Source: Chitinophaga flava
Lineage (GTDB): Bacteria > Bacteroidota > Bacteroidia > Chitinophagales > Chitinophagaceae
DNA length: 64,000 nt
Assembly: GCF_003308995.1 (NCBI RefSeq)
Contig: NZ_QFFJ01000001.1
Span: 1,364,001 to 1,428,000, forward strand
Direction: 5' to 3'
Shown piece after piece: positions 34,986 to 44,126 of the stretch. The notes beneath the pieces are model-generated. The model made no database searches, had not been told where the DNA came from, and saw only the letters and a program-made list of their open reading frames with translations. Position 1 is the first letter of the stretch. Each line of letters opens with the position of its first letter. The position numbers were made by a program, and so were the translations under genes.

Positions 34986-35019
34986 GTCTAATCTAAATGA
35001 TAAAATTCCCGGTTAATAT

Positions 35020-36318
35020 TTACAATCCATATTCCAATGCTTTACGGGAGGTCTTGGCGGGGTTCCATGGGTCCTTATAGGATGAATAGAACAATAACTC
35101 CCTGATATAGGCCACCGTGCGTACTATCCGCATATAATAACCTACGTAAACGGTAAGTGCCGGTACATACAGCAACAGCGGCAGGTCTTTTTTCTTCTGT
35201 TTGCTGATCGCCAGTGCTATCATAAACTGCATCAGGTTCATAATAAAATACATGACCAGTTTAATGGGCAACACAAATACCAGCGCCGTGAAGTTGAACA
35301 ATATCAATCCGATGACATACACCACCCAGATAAAATCTGCAATCACGTTGAAGTATATATTTTCCACGAAGGCCAGAAAATTCAGCATACTGAAGTTTCT
35401 GCCGGGGAAGAAAACATCCCGGTGCTTACGCAGTCGGAACCGGATGATAGACTTGTTCCAGCGCAGTCTTTGTTTGGTAAGCCCTTTCCAGGTTTCGGGC
35501 ACATTGGTCAAACAAACCGCTTCTTCTTCGAATATTATTCTGAAGCCCAGTTTACGGATACGGATGGTGATATCTCCATCCAGTCCGGGACCAATGTCCC
35601 AGCCGCCGATACGGCGCAACAATGCTGTGGGGAAAGCGCCAAAGGCTCCGGATATAATCTTGTAGATGCCCAGCCAGGACAATACAATACGGCCCACATG
35701 CACAGAGTTAAGATATTCCAGCGCCTGGAGCGAAGTACACAGATTCGTTCCGCTATTACGCACCTTTACATTTCCCCCTACTCCACCTACATTTTCATAG
35801 CGGAAAAACGGGAGCAGTATTTTTTCTACAGCATCAGGAGCCAGTGATGAATCGGCATCCAGATGTACCACATATTGTCCTTTCGCATATCGTAGTCCGA
35901 AGTTGGCCGCACTGGCTTTACCGCCTCGTTCGGGGTTGCGCAGGTACAGGTTAATCAGCCCATTCTTCTGCAGGTCGCGGCATATCAGCGGTGTATTATC
36001 ATCAGAACCATCATCTACGATGATCAGCTCATAGTTGCGATAGGTTTGTGCTGCCAGCGACTTTACAAGGGCATAGATATGTTTACCTTCATTTTTGCCC
36101 GGCACCAGCACGGTTATCAGCGGGTTTTCCGTAAATAGTCTTTCTCTCGCAGCCTTCCACTCGTTCCGGGTAAGCCATCGCTGCAGACGGGAAAAAACCA
36201 CACCTATCAAATCTCCCAGCACATAGCGGGGAAACTCAATAAACAGCACAAACCAGAACAATCGTATCATACTACGGTCGTCCAGCGCGTGAAAAAAGTC
36301 GTACAGATAAGTCCACAT
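35020..36318 (-). CDS. Processive family 2 glycosyltransferase, membrane-bound
   Basis: A 432-residue synthase-type GT2. One N-terminal membrane segment (about 18-42) precedes the GT-A domain: VLVPGKNEGKH, VDDGSDDN (101-108), metal-binding DAD in HLDADSS (153-159), LDGDITIR and the acceptor/product motif QRLRW near 275. C-terminal membrane helices (about 315-385) form the likely channel. This is the arrangement of PgaC, NodC and hyaluronan or cellulose synthases, which polymerise a beta-linked sugar while passing it through the inner membrane. It is fourth in an operon with an HlyD adaptor and an outer-membrane channel, which fits synthesis coupled to export. The sugar is unknown. Confidence 0.9.
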   Translation of the reverse strand: MWTYLYDFFHALDDRSMIRLFWFVLFIEFPRYVLGDLIGVVFSRLQRWLTRNEWKAARERLFTENPLITVLVPGKNEGKHIYALVKSLAAQTYRNYELIIVDDGSDDNTPLICRDLQKNGLINLYLRNPERGGKASAANFGLRYAKGQYVVHLDADSSLAPDAVEKILLPFFRYENVGGVGGNVKVRNSGTNLCTSLQALEYLNSVHVGRIVLSWLGIYKIISGAFGAFPTALLRRIGGWDIGPGLDGDITIRIRKLGFRIIFEEEAVCLTNVPETWKGLTKQRLRWNKSIIRFRLRKHRDVFFPGRNFSMLNFLAFVENIYFNVIADFIWVVYVIGLILFNFTALVFVLPIKLVMYFIMNLMQFMIALAISKQKKKDLPLLLYVPALTVYVGYYMRIVRTVAYIRELLFYSSYKDPWNPAKTSRKALEYGL

Positions 36319-36330
36319 ACCCAGGTTGTA

Positions 36331-37317
36331 TTAAGATGCCATAATACCGGCAAGCAGGTTGTACCGGCCTTCGTTCCAGATAGTTTGTACACCGGCCGGA
36401 GTAAGCGCATATTCATATACGATATGCTCCTTCAGCTGCTCAATAGGTGTCACATGTTTACAGCTTACGCAGAAAGCGGAGATCTCCGGTTCCTGAAACG
36501 TATTGTAGCAGCTCTGGCAGGTCATCACCATGGAAGGACGGTCGTAGTCAGTGCCCAGGTGGCCTAATGACTGGCTGCATTTGGGACAGCTCAGATGGTC
36601 GCCATGTACATAGTCACTTTCAGGGCCCACGTTGGCACACATAAAGTGATGTATCACATGCTCTGCATGCAGATGATGAGAGTGGCAGGAAGGACAGGTC
36701 TCCCGGTAATTGAGATAACCACTGGAACAGTGACTGCACAGATGCAGTTTGTCCACAAACTTCCTGGACAGCAGGTTATGTTGAATGGCGTATTGCAATA
36801 TTCTTTCGTACTCCTGAAACTGGCCATGGGCGAAGTTCACATCAAATACAGGCAGCATATAACCTGTCAATGAGTACCTGGAAGGTACCGGAGTGATATT
36901 ACGGTGGCGGCTATACGCAAAACGCATAGCTTTCAGCAGCGGCAAAGCCATGCCTGGTTGCAGCTGATGGTTGTCGCTCCATTTTTCAATAAGTTGTTCC
37001 ACACGGCCCAGCAGCGGCAGGTATGCTGCTATGGAAACACTGTTGAGCAGACCGTCAGACAGTTCTGCGAACATTTCCTTTTCCTGGCAGTGCTGCCAGT
37101 TGATTACAAAAACCGGTTTGAGATAACAGGCGGGATCATTGGCCGCACGTATATTTTTGAGCAAATCCAGACATTCCTTTTCCTCACCTGCATCCAGTAT
37201 CACGGCATCAAAGCCCGGCAGCGTGGCCGGTGTCACTTCCCTGCATTGTTGTACAAACAGCAGGTGTTTACCAAATTCGTGAAGGATGAGCGTTGCGTCT
37301 TTTATTGTTGCTATCAT
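36331..37317 (-). CDS. TackOD1-domain zinc protein
   Basis: A 328-residue soluble protein. Residues 1 to about 110 resemble a degenerate receiver-like alpha/beta domain (ATLPGFDAVILDAGEEKE) without a full set of acidic phosphorylation residues. Residues about 190-300 contain many Cys and His pairs (LCSHCSSGYLNY, TCPSCHSHH, LSCPKCSQS, TCQSCYNTF, FCVSCKHV), which match the TackOD1 output domain as I remember it, a zinc-ribbon-rich module found in Thaumarchaeota and Bacteroidota. In this operon it may control synthase activity, but no mechanism is known to me. It lies 12 bases before the GT2 gene and 21 bases after the HlyD gene. Confidence 0.7.
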   Translation of the reverse strand: MIATIKDATLILHEFGKHLLFVQQCREVTPATLPGFDAVILDAGEEKECLDLLKNIRAANDPACYLKPVFVINWQHCQEKEMFAELSDGLLNSVSIAAYLPLLGRVEQLIEKWSDNHQLQPGMALPLLKAMRFAYSRHRNITPVPSRYSLTGYMLPVFDVNFAHGQFQEYERILQYAIQHNLLSRKFVDKLHLCSHCSSGYLNYRETCPSCHSHHLHAEHVIHHFMCANVGPESDYVHGDHLSCPKCSQSLGHLGTDYDRPSMVMTCQSCYNTFQEPEISAFCVSCKHVTPIEQLKEHIVYEYALTPAGVQTIWNEGRYNLLAGIMAS

Positions 37318-37338
37318 ATCTTGTCTGTTTTACTATCG

Positions 37339-38394
37339 TTAGAAGAGGGAGCGTTTACGGGAGATCTCTACGCTTAATATATTTTGTGCGGGCCAGCGGG
37401 CACCACTGCTGGGCCTTATTTCAGCTACCAGCTTACGGGCAGCGGGCCGGTCGGTAAGACGCAGTTCAGCAGGTGTTTTGGCCAGCTCTTCGTATATGCG
37501 TACGATCACGCCTTCTGATTTGATCTTGCCCGGGAAGAGCAGCTCTACACGGTCGTTTTCGGAAAAATGCAGCAGGTCGTCCTGTTCCAGGTAAGCCTGT
37601 ATATATTGGTCCTGTTGTAAGATGCTGGTAACTTCACTGCTGCGGTATGCCACTTCCTGTGCAGGCGTATGCAGGCGGTCCAGCCGGCCATGTACAGGAG
37701 CATAGTAGGTTTCAGTGGTGCTGTCGGCATTGGCGGCTTGTGCAGCCACTGCGGCTGTGGTCTGTTTCTGCAGTCCCGACAACTGAGCAGCATAATTTTC
37801 CAGCGCCTTTATCTCTGCAGCCAACGCAGTGGCTTTGGCACCCAACATAGCTGACTGGCGGTTGGCGTCGTCTACACTGGTGGCTGGTGCTACATCGAGA
37901 TATACCTTCAGCTGCTGGGCTTCCTTTTCCTGTTGATATATCCGCTGCTGGGCCAGCAGCGCACTTCTTTCTGCTTTTTTCTGCTCGATGGTGCGGATAA
38001 TATTGAGCCTTTCCTTTGCATCGGCATGGTCCATAGTCACTTCACGGTAAGCCAGGTCATTACTGGCCTGACGAAAATCCCTGGTATACCGGAACAGCGG
38101 CTGTCCCTGGCGGATGCTGTCACCTTCCTTCACCAGGTATTGCAGTACACGAACATCATAAGGGAAATTCACGACAACAGACTGACGACGCAGCTGGCCT
38201 ACTGCATGGTAATAGAAAAGTCGGTTGAACAGCCATACACTAAAGGAAATCAAAGCAATGGCCAGTATGGCCAGATAGATCCAGCGTCCCCAGTTTATTT
38301 TTTTGGCCGTCTTTACCGGTGTCATATTGGCCGGCATAGCCGGCTGATGTGTAAATTTCAGTTTCATGGCTTGTCTTTGCGTTGTGTTGTTCAT
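37339..38394 (-). CDS. HlyD family membrane fusion protein
   Basis: A 351-residue periplasmic adaptor. One inner-membrane helix (WIYLAILAIALISFSVWLF, about 36-54) follows a 35-residue cytoplasmic tail. Then come a biotinyl-lipoyl-like half (VLQYLVKEGDSIRQGQPLF), a long coiled-coil region (about 115-205, rich in Lys, Gln and Ala) and the returning half (YYAPVHGRLDRL). It resembles HlyD/Alg44-type adaptors that join an inner-membrane synthase or transporter to an outer-membrane channel. The start overlaps the channel gene's stop by four bases. No ABC or RND transporter is present, so the glycosyltransferase in the operon is the probable inner-membrane partner. Confidence 0.88.
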   Translation of the reverse strand: MNNTTQRQAMKLKFTHQPAMPANMTPVKTAKKINWGRWIYLAILAIALISFSVWLFNRLFYYHAVGQLRRQSVVVNFPYDVRVLQYLVKEGDSIRQGQPLFRYTRDFRQASNDLAYREVTMDHADAKERLNIIRTIEQKKAERSALLAQQRIYQQEKEAQQLKVYLDVAPATSVDDANRQSAMLGAKATALAAEIKALENYAAQLSGLQKQTTAAVAAQAANADSTTETYYAPVHGRLDRLHTPAQEVAYRSSEVTSILQQDQYIQAYLEQDDLLHFSENDRVELLFPGKIKSEGVIVRIYEELAKTPAELRLTDRPAARKLVAEIRPSSGARWPAQNILSVEISRKRSLF

Positions 38395-40538
38395 GGCTGC
38401 GTTTCTCCTTCTTTGTTAAAGATGGTACGCTGGTCCAGCATCAACATACGTTTGAGATCATGTATAGCAATGGTGCTCTCGCCGGTGCGTGTCAGGATAT
38501 CCTGTATCCATTGCTCCATAGTGTTGCGGTTATCGTAATCGGCTGCGCTCAGTGCGATTACCAGATGATGCCCCAGTATGGCCCTGGCGGCGGCTGTACG
38601 CTGCAGTACATCATCAGCACTTTTACGTTCATACGCCATCGCATATACGGTAATATTTTGTTGCGCCATAGCCTGCAGAAATGATTCCGGATAAAACACC
38701 GGAATGCTCACGGCCGGGGCAGCGAATTGATTACGGGCACACCATTGAGCGGCGGCAGATACCAGCTGCTGTAAACGCTGCAGGTAGGTATCTTTCTGCT
38801 GACGCCAATCGGGAAGCGCATGTGGTTCTATGTCCAGATGGAAGCGTACAAAACCTGCGGCCTTTAATGTTTCCATACGTTGTACCAGCTCCTGTTCTCC
38901 TGTCGTGCTGTTCAGTAGTTTGTTGTTGCCGATGAGTGCTGATACAGTGATACCTTGTTTGGCAGCCTGCTGTAAAAAAGTCGTCAGCTTGCTGTTATCT
39001 TTCATTTCACCTGGCGATAGAATCGCCTCTGTAATGTGGTTGTTGCCCATGTAAGCCAGGATAACACTATTACTGTACTGACTGAAAGATTCACTCCAGA
39101 TGTATACGGAGCGCTGGCCGGCATATGGCTGTAATACAGGTTCCAGCTTTACCGGTTTGGTATATTCCATAATGCTTTTATTCTCAGAAAGACAATGTGC
39201 TTTCACCAGCTTCATATACAGCAGCTGACGGGTGCTCAGCATTTCATAAGCTACGGCATAGTACTGGCGTACCAGGTCCATACCATAAACAGGGCTGAAG
39301 TGCGCACTGTCCAGCGAAGCTTTTAAAGACTCTTTTCTTATTTTTTCCAGCAGGTACATCTGCTGACCATAAGCTTCCTGATAACGGTGTAACGCGTCCG
39401 TATACTCGTAGCTGAGGTTCAGCAGACCGTTCAGATGGTCTTGTTCGTTGTTGTCATTTTCCAGCTGTTGCAACAGGGCCTGTTGCTCGGCCAATGCTTT
39501 CACATTACTTTTGCCGGTCAGTGGTACTGCTACGGTGAGGCCGGCGCTACCAAAGTTGCGTGCGCTGCCGGAATTGCCGGTGTAGTTATTATAGCGCAAC
39601 CAGGTATGCAGATTTACTTTGCTGCTCTGTTTGCGGCTCAGTTCATATTGTTGTTTGTAAAGGTCTGTCAACTGGGCGTTTGCGGGCTGTTGTGCTACAA
39701 GTGCGCCCGGATTCAGTTCCAGCAGGGGAAGTGCAGCTACGTTCAGCGCCGTGTCAGGAGCGGTGTTGCCCATGCTGACAGCGAGGGAAGTGCGGAAGTT
39801 GTGCAGATCTTCCAACAGCTGCCGGCAGGCGGCTGCTTCGCCTTTAAGGCGGATCAACTGTTCGGAAGGCAGCAGACGTACCTGATGCATATCGGCAGCC
39901 AGGGCGGTATGCGCCTCCAGCATCTGCAGCCGTTCCTCCGTGAGGACTTCTCTTGCTCTGGTGAAAATATAAGTGAGGTAACGTAACTGCAACGGATAAG
40001 CTTCCTGACGTACCTGTTTTTGTTGCAGGAGGTCATTGATCTGCTGATCTACTTTTGCTTTTGCAGTGCTTCTGCTTTTGTCAAAAAAACCTTTGTTTCC
40101 CAGCAAAGCCCAGTCGATACCGGCATAAGCGCGGTTGCGGAAGTACATGTCTTCTTCGAAACTGAGACCTGATTTGAAGTTCTGCTGGAAACCACCATTA
40201 AGACTAAGGCCATTATTACGGCGGCGTTCCTGTAGTTCCAGTTCACTGATACGGTTAAGCAACTCATAACGGGAGGCAGCAGTAACTGGTGTATTCAGCA
40301 GATTATCGATGACTGCGGTATTGGTAGTAGCTTTCGCTTCCTGCAACAGTTTGGCTTGTTCAGAAAAATAAAGTGTACCGTAGGAAGAAGCGATGGCTTG
40401 TGTTAATGCAGCACGAGTAGGTGCGTCACCGTTAGTTCGGGTGTCGTGTGCCTGTGCAACAGGTGACATCTGTAAAAAGAAGATGCAAAGGGCTGTCAGC
40501 AACAGGAAGGGCTGCCTGTATGAGAATATATTTACCAT
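38391..40538 (-). CDS. TolC-like outer membrane channel fused to TIM-barrel glycosidase-like domain
   Basis: A 715-residue exported fusion. Signal peptide 1-30. Residues about 45-450 have the long helical repeats of outer-membrane efflux proteins (LLNRISELELQERRRN, then strand segments GLSLNGGFQQNFK and FGSAGLTVAVPLTG). Residues about 470-715 form a different domain with beta/alpha-barrel rhythm (RSVYIWSESF, GITVSALIG, RFHLDIEPHA, ITVYAMAYE, LVIALSAADY); the LDIEP segment resembles the DxE catalytic strand of GH18-like barrels, and MAY the late active-site strand. I do not recognise a named GH family. Exopolysaccharide systems often pair an outer-membrane pore with a hydrolase as separate proteins; here they seem joined. 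First gene of the operon. Confidence 0.78.
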   Translation of the reverse strand: MVNIFSYRQPFLLLTALCIFFLQMSPVAQAHDTRTNGDAPTRAALTQAIASSYGTLYFSEQAKLLQEAKATTNTAVIDNLLNTPVTAASRYELLNRISELELQERRRNNGLSLNGGFQQNFKSGLSFEEDMYFRNRAYAGIDWALLGNKGFFDKSRSTAKAKVDQQINDLLQQKQVRQEAYPLQLRYLTYIFTRAREVLTEERLQMLEAHTALAADMHQVRLLPSEQLIRLKGEAAACRQLLEDLHNFRTSLAVSMGNTAPDTALNVAALPLLELNPGALVAQQPANAQLTDLYKQQYELSRKQSSKVNLHTWLRYNNYTGNSGSARNFGSAGLTVAVPLTGKSNVKALAEQQALLQQLENDNNEQDHLNGLLNLSYEYTDALHRYQEAYGQQMYLLEKIRKESLKASLDSAHFSPVYGMDLVRQYYAVAYEMLSTRQLLYMKLVKAHCLSENKSIMEYTKPVKLEPVLQPYAGQRSVYIWSESFSQYSNSVILAYMGNNHITEAILSPGEMKDNSKLTTFLQQAAKQGITVSALIGNNKLLNSTTGEQELVQRMETLKAAGFVRFHLDIEPHALPDWRQQKDTYLQRLQQLVSAAAQWCARNQFAAPAVSIPVFYPESFLQAMAQQNITVYAMAYERKSADDVLQRTAAARAILGHHLVIALSAADYDNRNTMEQWIQDILTRTGESTIAIHDLKRMLMLDQRTIFNKEGETQP

Positions 40539-40664
40539 CGTATTAATATGATTCGGGTTTCTGCACTTATGCGCGATGCTCTGTTAATTGTGTTTCCTTA
40601 TGAGGCAACAGATTGGGAGTATATCGATGAATGCGTGGGTAACTGCATTTTTATAAGTACGGCG

Positions 40665-40672
40665 CAAAAGTA
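40665..40672 (-). promoter_or_regulatory. -7 promoter element of the glycan export operon
   Basis: TACTTTTG on the minus strand, an exact TAnnTTTG match, about 125 bases before the start of the channel fusion. The -33 position lacks TTG. The long leader has no other obvious element. Confidence 0.5.
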
Positions 40673-40753
40673 CGACGGTGTGGGATATACGTTATCACCC
40701 CGTTGGGGGGATTTTTAAACCCCGGGGATAAAAAGGTCTGTAAAAAGGTAGGA

Positions 40754-41383
40754 TCAAATCCAATTACGGGCATTCACTACACGGATAGCGTCGGCTTTGT
40801 TGTTGACATCCAGCTTCTGGAAAATATTCTTTATATGACTCTTAATGGTTTCTTTGCTCAGAAATAAATCATCTGCAATACGGGTATAACTTTTACCTTC
40901 TGCCACCCCCTGCATCACCTGCACTTCTCTCTCTGACAAGGGTGAATCCTGCTGCCGCTGGAAAGACTGGACTACCATCCTGGCTACTGAAGGACTCATA
41001 GGTGCACCTCCAGCCAAAGCCTCGTCCAGCAAAGGAATAAGCCGGCGAATGTTTTCATCTTTCAGAATATACCCAACTGCTCCGGCCTTTAATGCACTAA
41101 AGATCAGTTCATCATTTTCTGCTGCAGTAAGGATCAGCACTATGCATCTGGGTAACTTCTTTTTAATCCGGGAAGTGCCTTCAATGCCGTTCATTCCCAG
41201 TAACCGGATATCCATTAACACAATATCAGGCATGTCGTGATCCAGATACTGCAAGGCATCTTCGCAACGATCATATGCGCTCACTAATTGATAACGCGTA
41301 GCAGTCGACAGTGTGTGGCTGATTGTTTTGCTGACCATCTCATTATCTTCCACCAACACAACACGGTACATTTGCACATCCAT
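40754..41383 (-). CDS. NarL/LuxR-type response regulator
   Basis: The ATG at 41381-41383 gives 209 residues. The receiver domain has acidic pocket VEDNE (11-15), phosphoacceptor Asp58 (VLMDIRLLGMNG) and the conserved Lys in GYILKDE. The LuxR HTH at the C-terminus reads LSEREVQVMQGVAEGKSYTR and LFLSKETIKSHIKNIFQKLDV. It binds DNA after phosphorylation by an unlinked histidine kinase. It lies 215 bases upstream of the channel-fusion gene on the same strand and might regulate the glycan operon; no kinase is adjacent. Confidence 0.93.
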   Translation of the reverse strand: MDVQMYRVVLVEDNEMVSKTISHTLSTATRYQLVSAYDRCEDALQYLDHDMPDIVLMDIRLLGMNGIEGTSRIKKKLPRCIVLILTAAENDELIFSALKAGAVGYILKDENIRRLIPLLDEALAGGAPMSPSVARMVVQSFQRQQDSPLSEREVQVMQGVAEGKSYTRIADDLFLSKETIKSHIKNIFQKLDVNNKADAIRVVNARNWI

Positions 41384-41740
41384 AGCATTAGGAATCTGAT
41401 GTATTGCAATATAAAAGCTAATCGCATAAAACACAACAGGTTACATGTATTTATTTTATTATAAAATAACAATCCTATTCCTCCTGGGAATTGAATATTA
41501 AAAAATAAACAAATAATATTTTTCCTTTAATTATTTATATGGATGATGGATACTTTGCTGGAAGTAAAAAACGTACCGTTCTGGTATTGGATGTGAACGC
41601 GGAAAGCTCTCGCCCCCGCGACAATGCAGAAGCAGTAAATAGATTTTGTTGCACTAACAGATTAAAGATCATGATACGGGAAACAATGAGAACGTTGCCC
41701 GCGTATAGGATAGGGAGTTAGTAAACAGACACCACACCTG
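41384..41740. other. AT-rich intergenic region
   Basis: About 357 bases without a supported gene. It holds a perfect 19-base AT palindrome (TTATTTTAT-T-ATAAAATAA, 41451-41469) upstream of the response regulator, possibly an operator. The one short plus-strand frame (41539-41721) has no family features and no promoter. Confidence 0.55.
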
Positions 41741-42313
41741 TTAATCGTGTGAAATATTCCGGTTATTCATCTGTTTACGCATATCTTCCAGGATCTTGTT
41801 TGCCTCAGTCATACTGGAATCCAGCGCAGGCAGTGTTCTCTGCACATATGACCGGATAGCAGTATCCTTATCATTGGTATCCTTATTCAGTCTTTCAATC
41901 ATCATCTTTTGTTCATGTACCATATGCCTGATATAAGACCGGTCAAATTCATCTTTGTTTTCTTCATTTAACCGCCCTACTTCGTCCTGGTCATTCCTTG
42001 ACAGCTCCGGCACCAGGTTAACGCCTTGTCTATGCGCGATGTCCTGTAATTGCAGCGTAGAAGCGGTATGCTGTTTTATCATATCACCACCGAATTTTTT
42101 CACCCGATCATCTGTCGCTTTTTGTACAGCGACCTCACCTAACCGGATCTGTTTCAGATCAAACGCAGCCATACGTTCCAGGAAACTGCCTTCTTTTTCT
42201 TCCGTCCGGGTCATTTCTTCCCTGGCTTCCGTGTTGTCATGACGCGCCTCATTCCCCCGCTGTCCACAGGCCATCAACACTACTGCCAGCACTGGAATAC
42301 AAAGTCTTTTCAT
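41741..42313 (-). CDS. DUF4142 ferritin-like lipoprotein
   Basis: The ATG at 42311-42313 gives 190 residues with signal and lipobox VVLMAC (Cys about 16). The mature part is an all-helical bundle recognisable as DUF4142: FLERMAAFDLKQIRLGEVAV, KKFGGDMIKQHTASTLQLQD and RSYIRHMVHEQKMMIERLNK, with His and acidic residues where ferritin-like folds bind metal, although metal binding is not shown. These proteins are very common in Bacteroidota envelopes and may help in stress tolerance. The frame extends 18 codons upstream without a signal. It is monocistronic; the LytTR gene ends 58 bases upstream of its start. Confidence 0.9.
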   Translation of the reverse strand: MKRLCIPVLAVVLMACGQRGNEARHDNTEAREEMTRTEEKEGSFLERMAAFDLKQIRLGEVAVQKATDDRVKKFGGDMIKQHTASTLQLQDIAHRQGVNLVPELSRNDQDEVGRLNEENKDEFDRSYIRHMVHEQKMMIERLNKDTNDKDTAIRSYVQRTLPALDSSMTEANKILEDMRKQMNNRNISHD

Positions 42314-42371
42314 GATCGTTTTTTTAGGAAGGGCATCAATTGAAGTGCCAATTCGTAGCAGGATCAACCAG

Positions 42372-43082
42372 TTACTTCTTCAGCAAGCGGTTGTTCACAA
42401 TCTTTTCCAGTACCTCTTCCTTCTGGTATTTACTGATAGGCACCTGATGAGACCCCATATGCAGCATATTACCTTCGATAGCACTGATATGCTGGATATT
42501 CACCACATACGACTTGTGCGGCTGTATGAACTGCTGAGCCGGCAGCATTTCCACTACCGATTTTAAAGTGGCATGTGTAATGATTTTCCGGTCTGTGGTA
42601 TAAACAGCCACATAATTCTCCAATGCTTCAGCAAACAAAATTTCCTGATATAAAACCTTCTCCAGCTTTTTGTCAGACTTGATGAAGAAATATGGCTGTG
42701 TTGCTGTATTCTGCGCCGCAAAAAAATCATATGCCTTATTCGCCGCTTTCAGAAACCGCTCAAAAGATACCGGCTTCAGCAGATAATCGAGCACGTCCAG
42801 CTCAAAGCCCTGTATGGCGTAGCGTTCATAAGCAGTAGTAAAAATTACCTTGGGCGGGTTGGGATAGTTCTTCAGAAATTCTATACCATTGATGTAGGGC
42901 ATTTCTATATCCAGCAGCAACAGGTCTACCGGTTGTTGTTTCAGGACGGAATTCAGCTGTATGGCATCTTCACATACTGCCACTACCTGTAAAAAACCGG
43001 TACACTCTGCATACCCTAGTATACCTCTGGCAGCCAGTGGTTCATCATCTGTGATCACACAGCGTATAGTCACGTTGCTCAT
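42372..43082 (-). CDS. LytTR family response regulator
   Basis: A 236-residue regulator: receiver domain with TDDEP (11-15), phosphoacceptor Asp58 (LLLLDIEMPYING) and FTTAYERYA; C-terminal LytTR DNA-binding domain (ILFAEALENYVAVYTTDRKI, QFIQPHKSYVVNIQHISAIE). It is the output of the histidine kinase encoded immediately upstream, with which it overlaps by four bases (ATGA). LytS/LytTR pairs in Bacteroidota control diverse surface functions. The neighbouring acyltransferase gene, in the same operon, is a possible output. Confidence 0.95.
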   Translation of the reverse strand: MSNVTIRCVITDDEPLAARGILGYAECTGFLQVVAVCEDAIQLNSVLKQQPVDLLLLDIEMPYINGIEFLKNYPNPPKVIFTTAYERYAIQGFELDVLDYLLKPVSFERFLKAANKAYDFFAAQNTATQPYFFIKSDKKLEKVLYQEILFAEALENYVAVYTTDRKIITHATLKSVVEMLPAQQFIQPHKSYVVNIQHISAIEGNMLHMGSHQVPISKYQKEEVLEKIVNNRLLKK

Positions 43083-44125
43083 TCGTTGATCGTTAGTTTT
43101 AATTCTGCTATAAATTGTTGTTGCCGTACACCCGCAGAAAATCTATGTCTGCCGGGATAAAGCAATTCCAGCCTGCGTTGCAGGTTCTCTAACCCTATAC
43201 CGTTTTTTCTTTCAATATCCATATCCGGTAAATCCGGTGCTGCGGCCGGCAGGGAATTTTCCACATAAAAGCTGATCTCACCACCCTGCTTACGCAGCAG
43301 CAACTGCAGCTGATATTCGCCTCCTATATATTTAAACGCATTTTCTACCAGCGGCAGAAACAGCAACGGATACACTTTTTCATCCCGCAACTGCTCATCA
43401 AAATATACCTGCAACTGCAGTTTTCTGGTAGAACGGATTTTCTGCAGTTCTACAAAATGTTGCAGGTACTGTATTTCATGGCTGATGCATACCTTTTCCT
43501 GCTGGTCGTACAACTGATAACGAAGCAGGTCCGCAAATTTCTCCACCGTTTTTTTAGCAGCCGCCACATCTTCATCCATCTGAAAATAGATCGTATTCAG
43601 CGCATTGAACAGAAAATGCGGATGATACTGCGCCCGTAAAAACTTCAGCTCCGTTTCCAGCTTGTCATTCGTTATTTTTTCCAGCTGCAGCCTGTTATCA
43701 GCATAAGCCATGGAATAATCGTAACTCCGTCTTACCCCATAATAAATCAGCGCATAAAACAAAGGAATGATATTCACATCCACCAGATCAAACCATTGGA
43801 GACCATTATCTGTCAGGGCTACCATCGGTATCATAAATACATTCTGTACCACCAGATTGATCAAAAATACACCCAGCAACTCCTGACGGATTCTTTTGGA
43901 GGAAAAATTGTCATGCCATTTTTTATCAAAATAGTGAAACACACGGCGGTCGCCCCACAGGAACATAAACCCCATCAGTATACTGAATGCCATTTCAGTA
44001 CAGTTTAACGCCCAGGACCTCTTCCAGAACTGCATGCCGGTAACACTGTCTGTCAGCAGCCGGATCGTGAAGTAAGCCATCAGACCATATAAGGCCGGGA
44101 AAATATATCTCCAGAAGAATTTCAT
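43079..44125 (-). CDS. LytS/YehU-type sensor histidine kinase
   Basis: The ATG at 44123-44125 (MKFFWRYIFPALYG) lies one base after the upstream stop codon and gives 348 residues; ten more codons upstream would overlap the acyltransferase. Four probable membrane helices fill the first 150 residues. The His_kinase (PF06580) block has RAQYHPHFLFNALNTIY, where the His of HPHF is phosphorylated, and the ATPase domain has LPLVENAFKY and GIGLENLQRRLELLY. It lacks a large extracellular sensor, so it may sense within the membrane. It partners the LytTR regulator downstream. Confidence 0.94.
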   Translation of the reverse strand: MKFFWRYIFPALYGLMAYFTIRLLTDSVTGMQFWKRSWALNCTEMAFSILMGFMFLWGDRRVFHYFDKKWHDNFSSKRIRQELLGVFLINLVVQNVFMIPMVALTDNGLQWFDLVDVNIIPLFYALIYYGVRRSYDYSMAYADNRLQLEKITNDKLETELKFLRAQYHPHFLFNALNTIYFQMDEDVAAAKKTVEKFADLLRYQLYDQQEKVCISHEIQYLQHFVELQKIRSTRKLQLQVYFDEQLRDEKVYPLLFLPLVENAFKYIGGEYQLQLLLRKQGGEISFYVENSLPAAAPDLPDMDIERKNGIGLENLQRRLELLYPGRHRFSAGVRQQQFIAELKLTINE

Positions 44126-44126
44126 A

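Noticed and set aside
41539..41721. Small plus-strand gene of 60 codons
   Set aside because: No family, no promoter and no conservation argument; composition resembles the surrounding AT-rich spacer.
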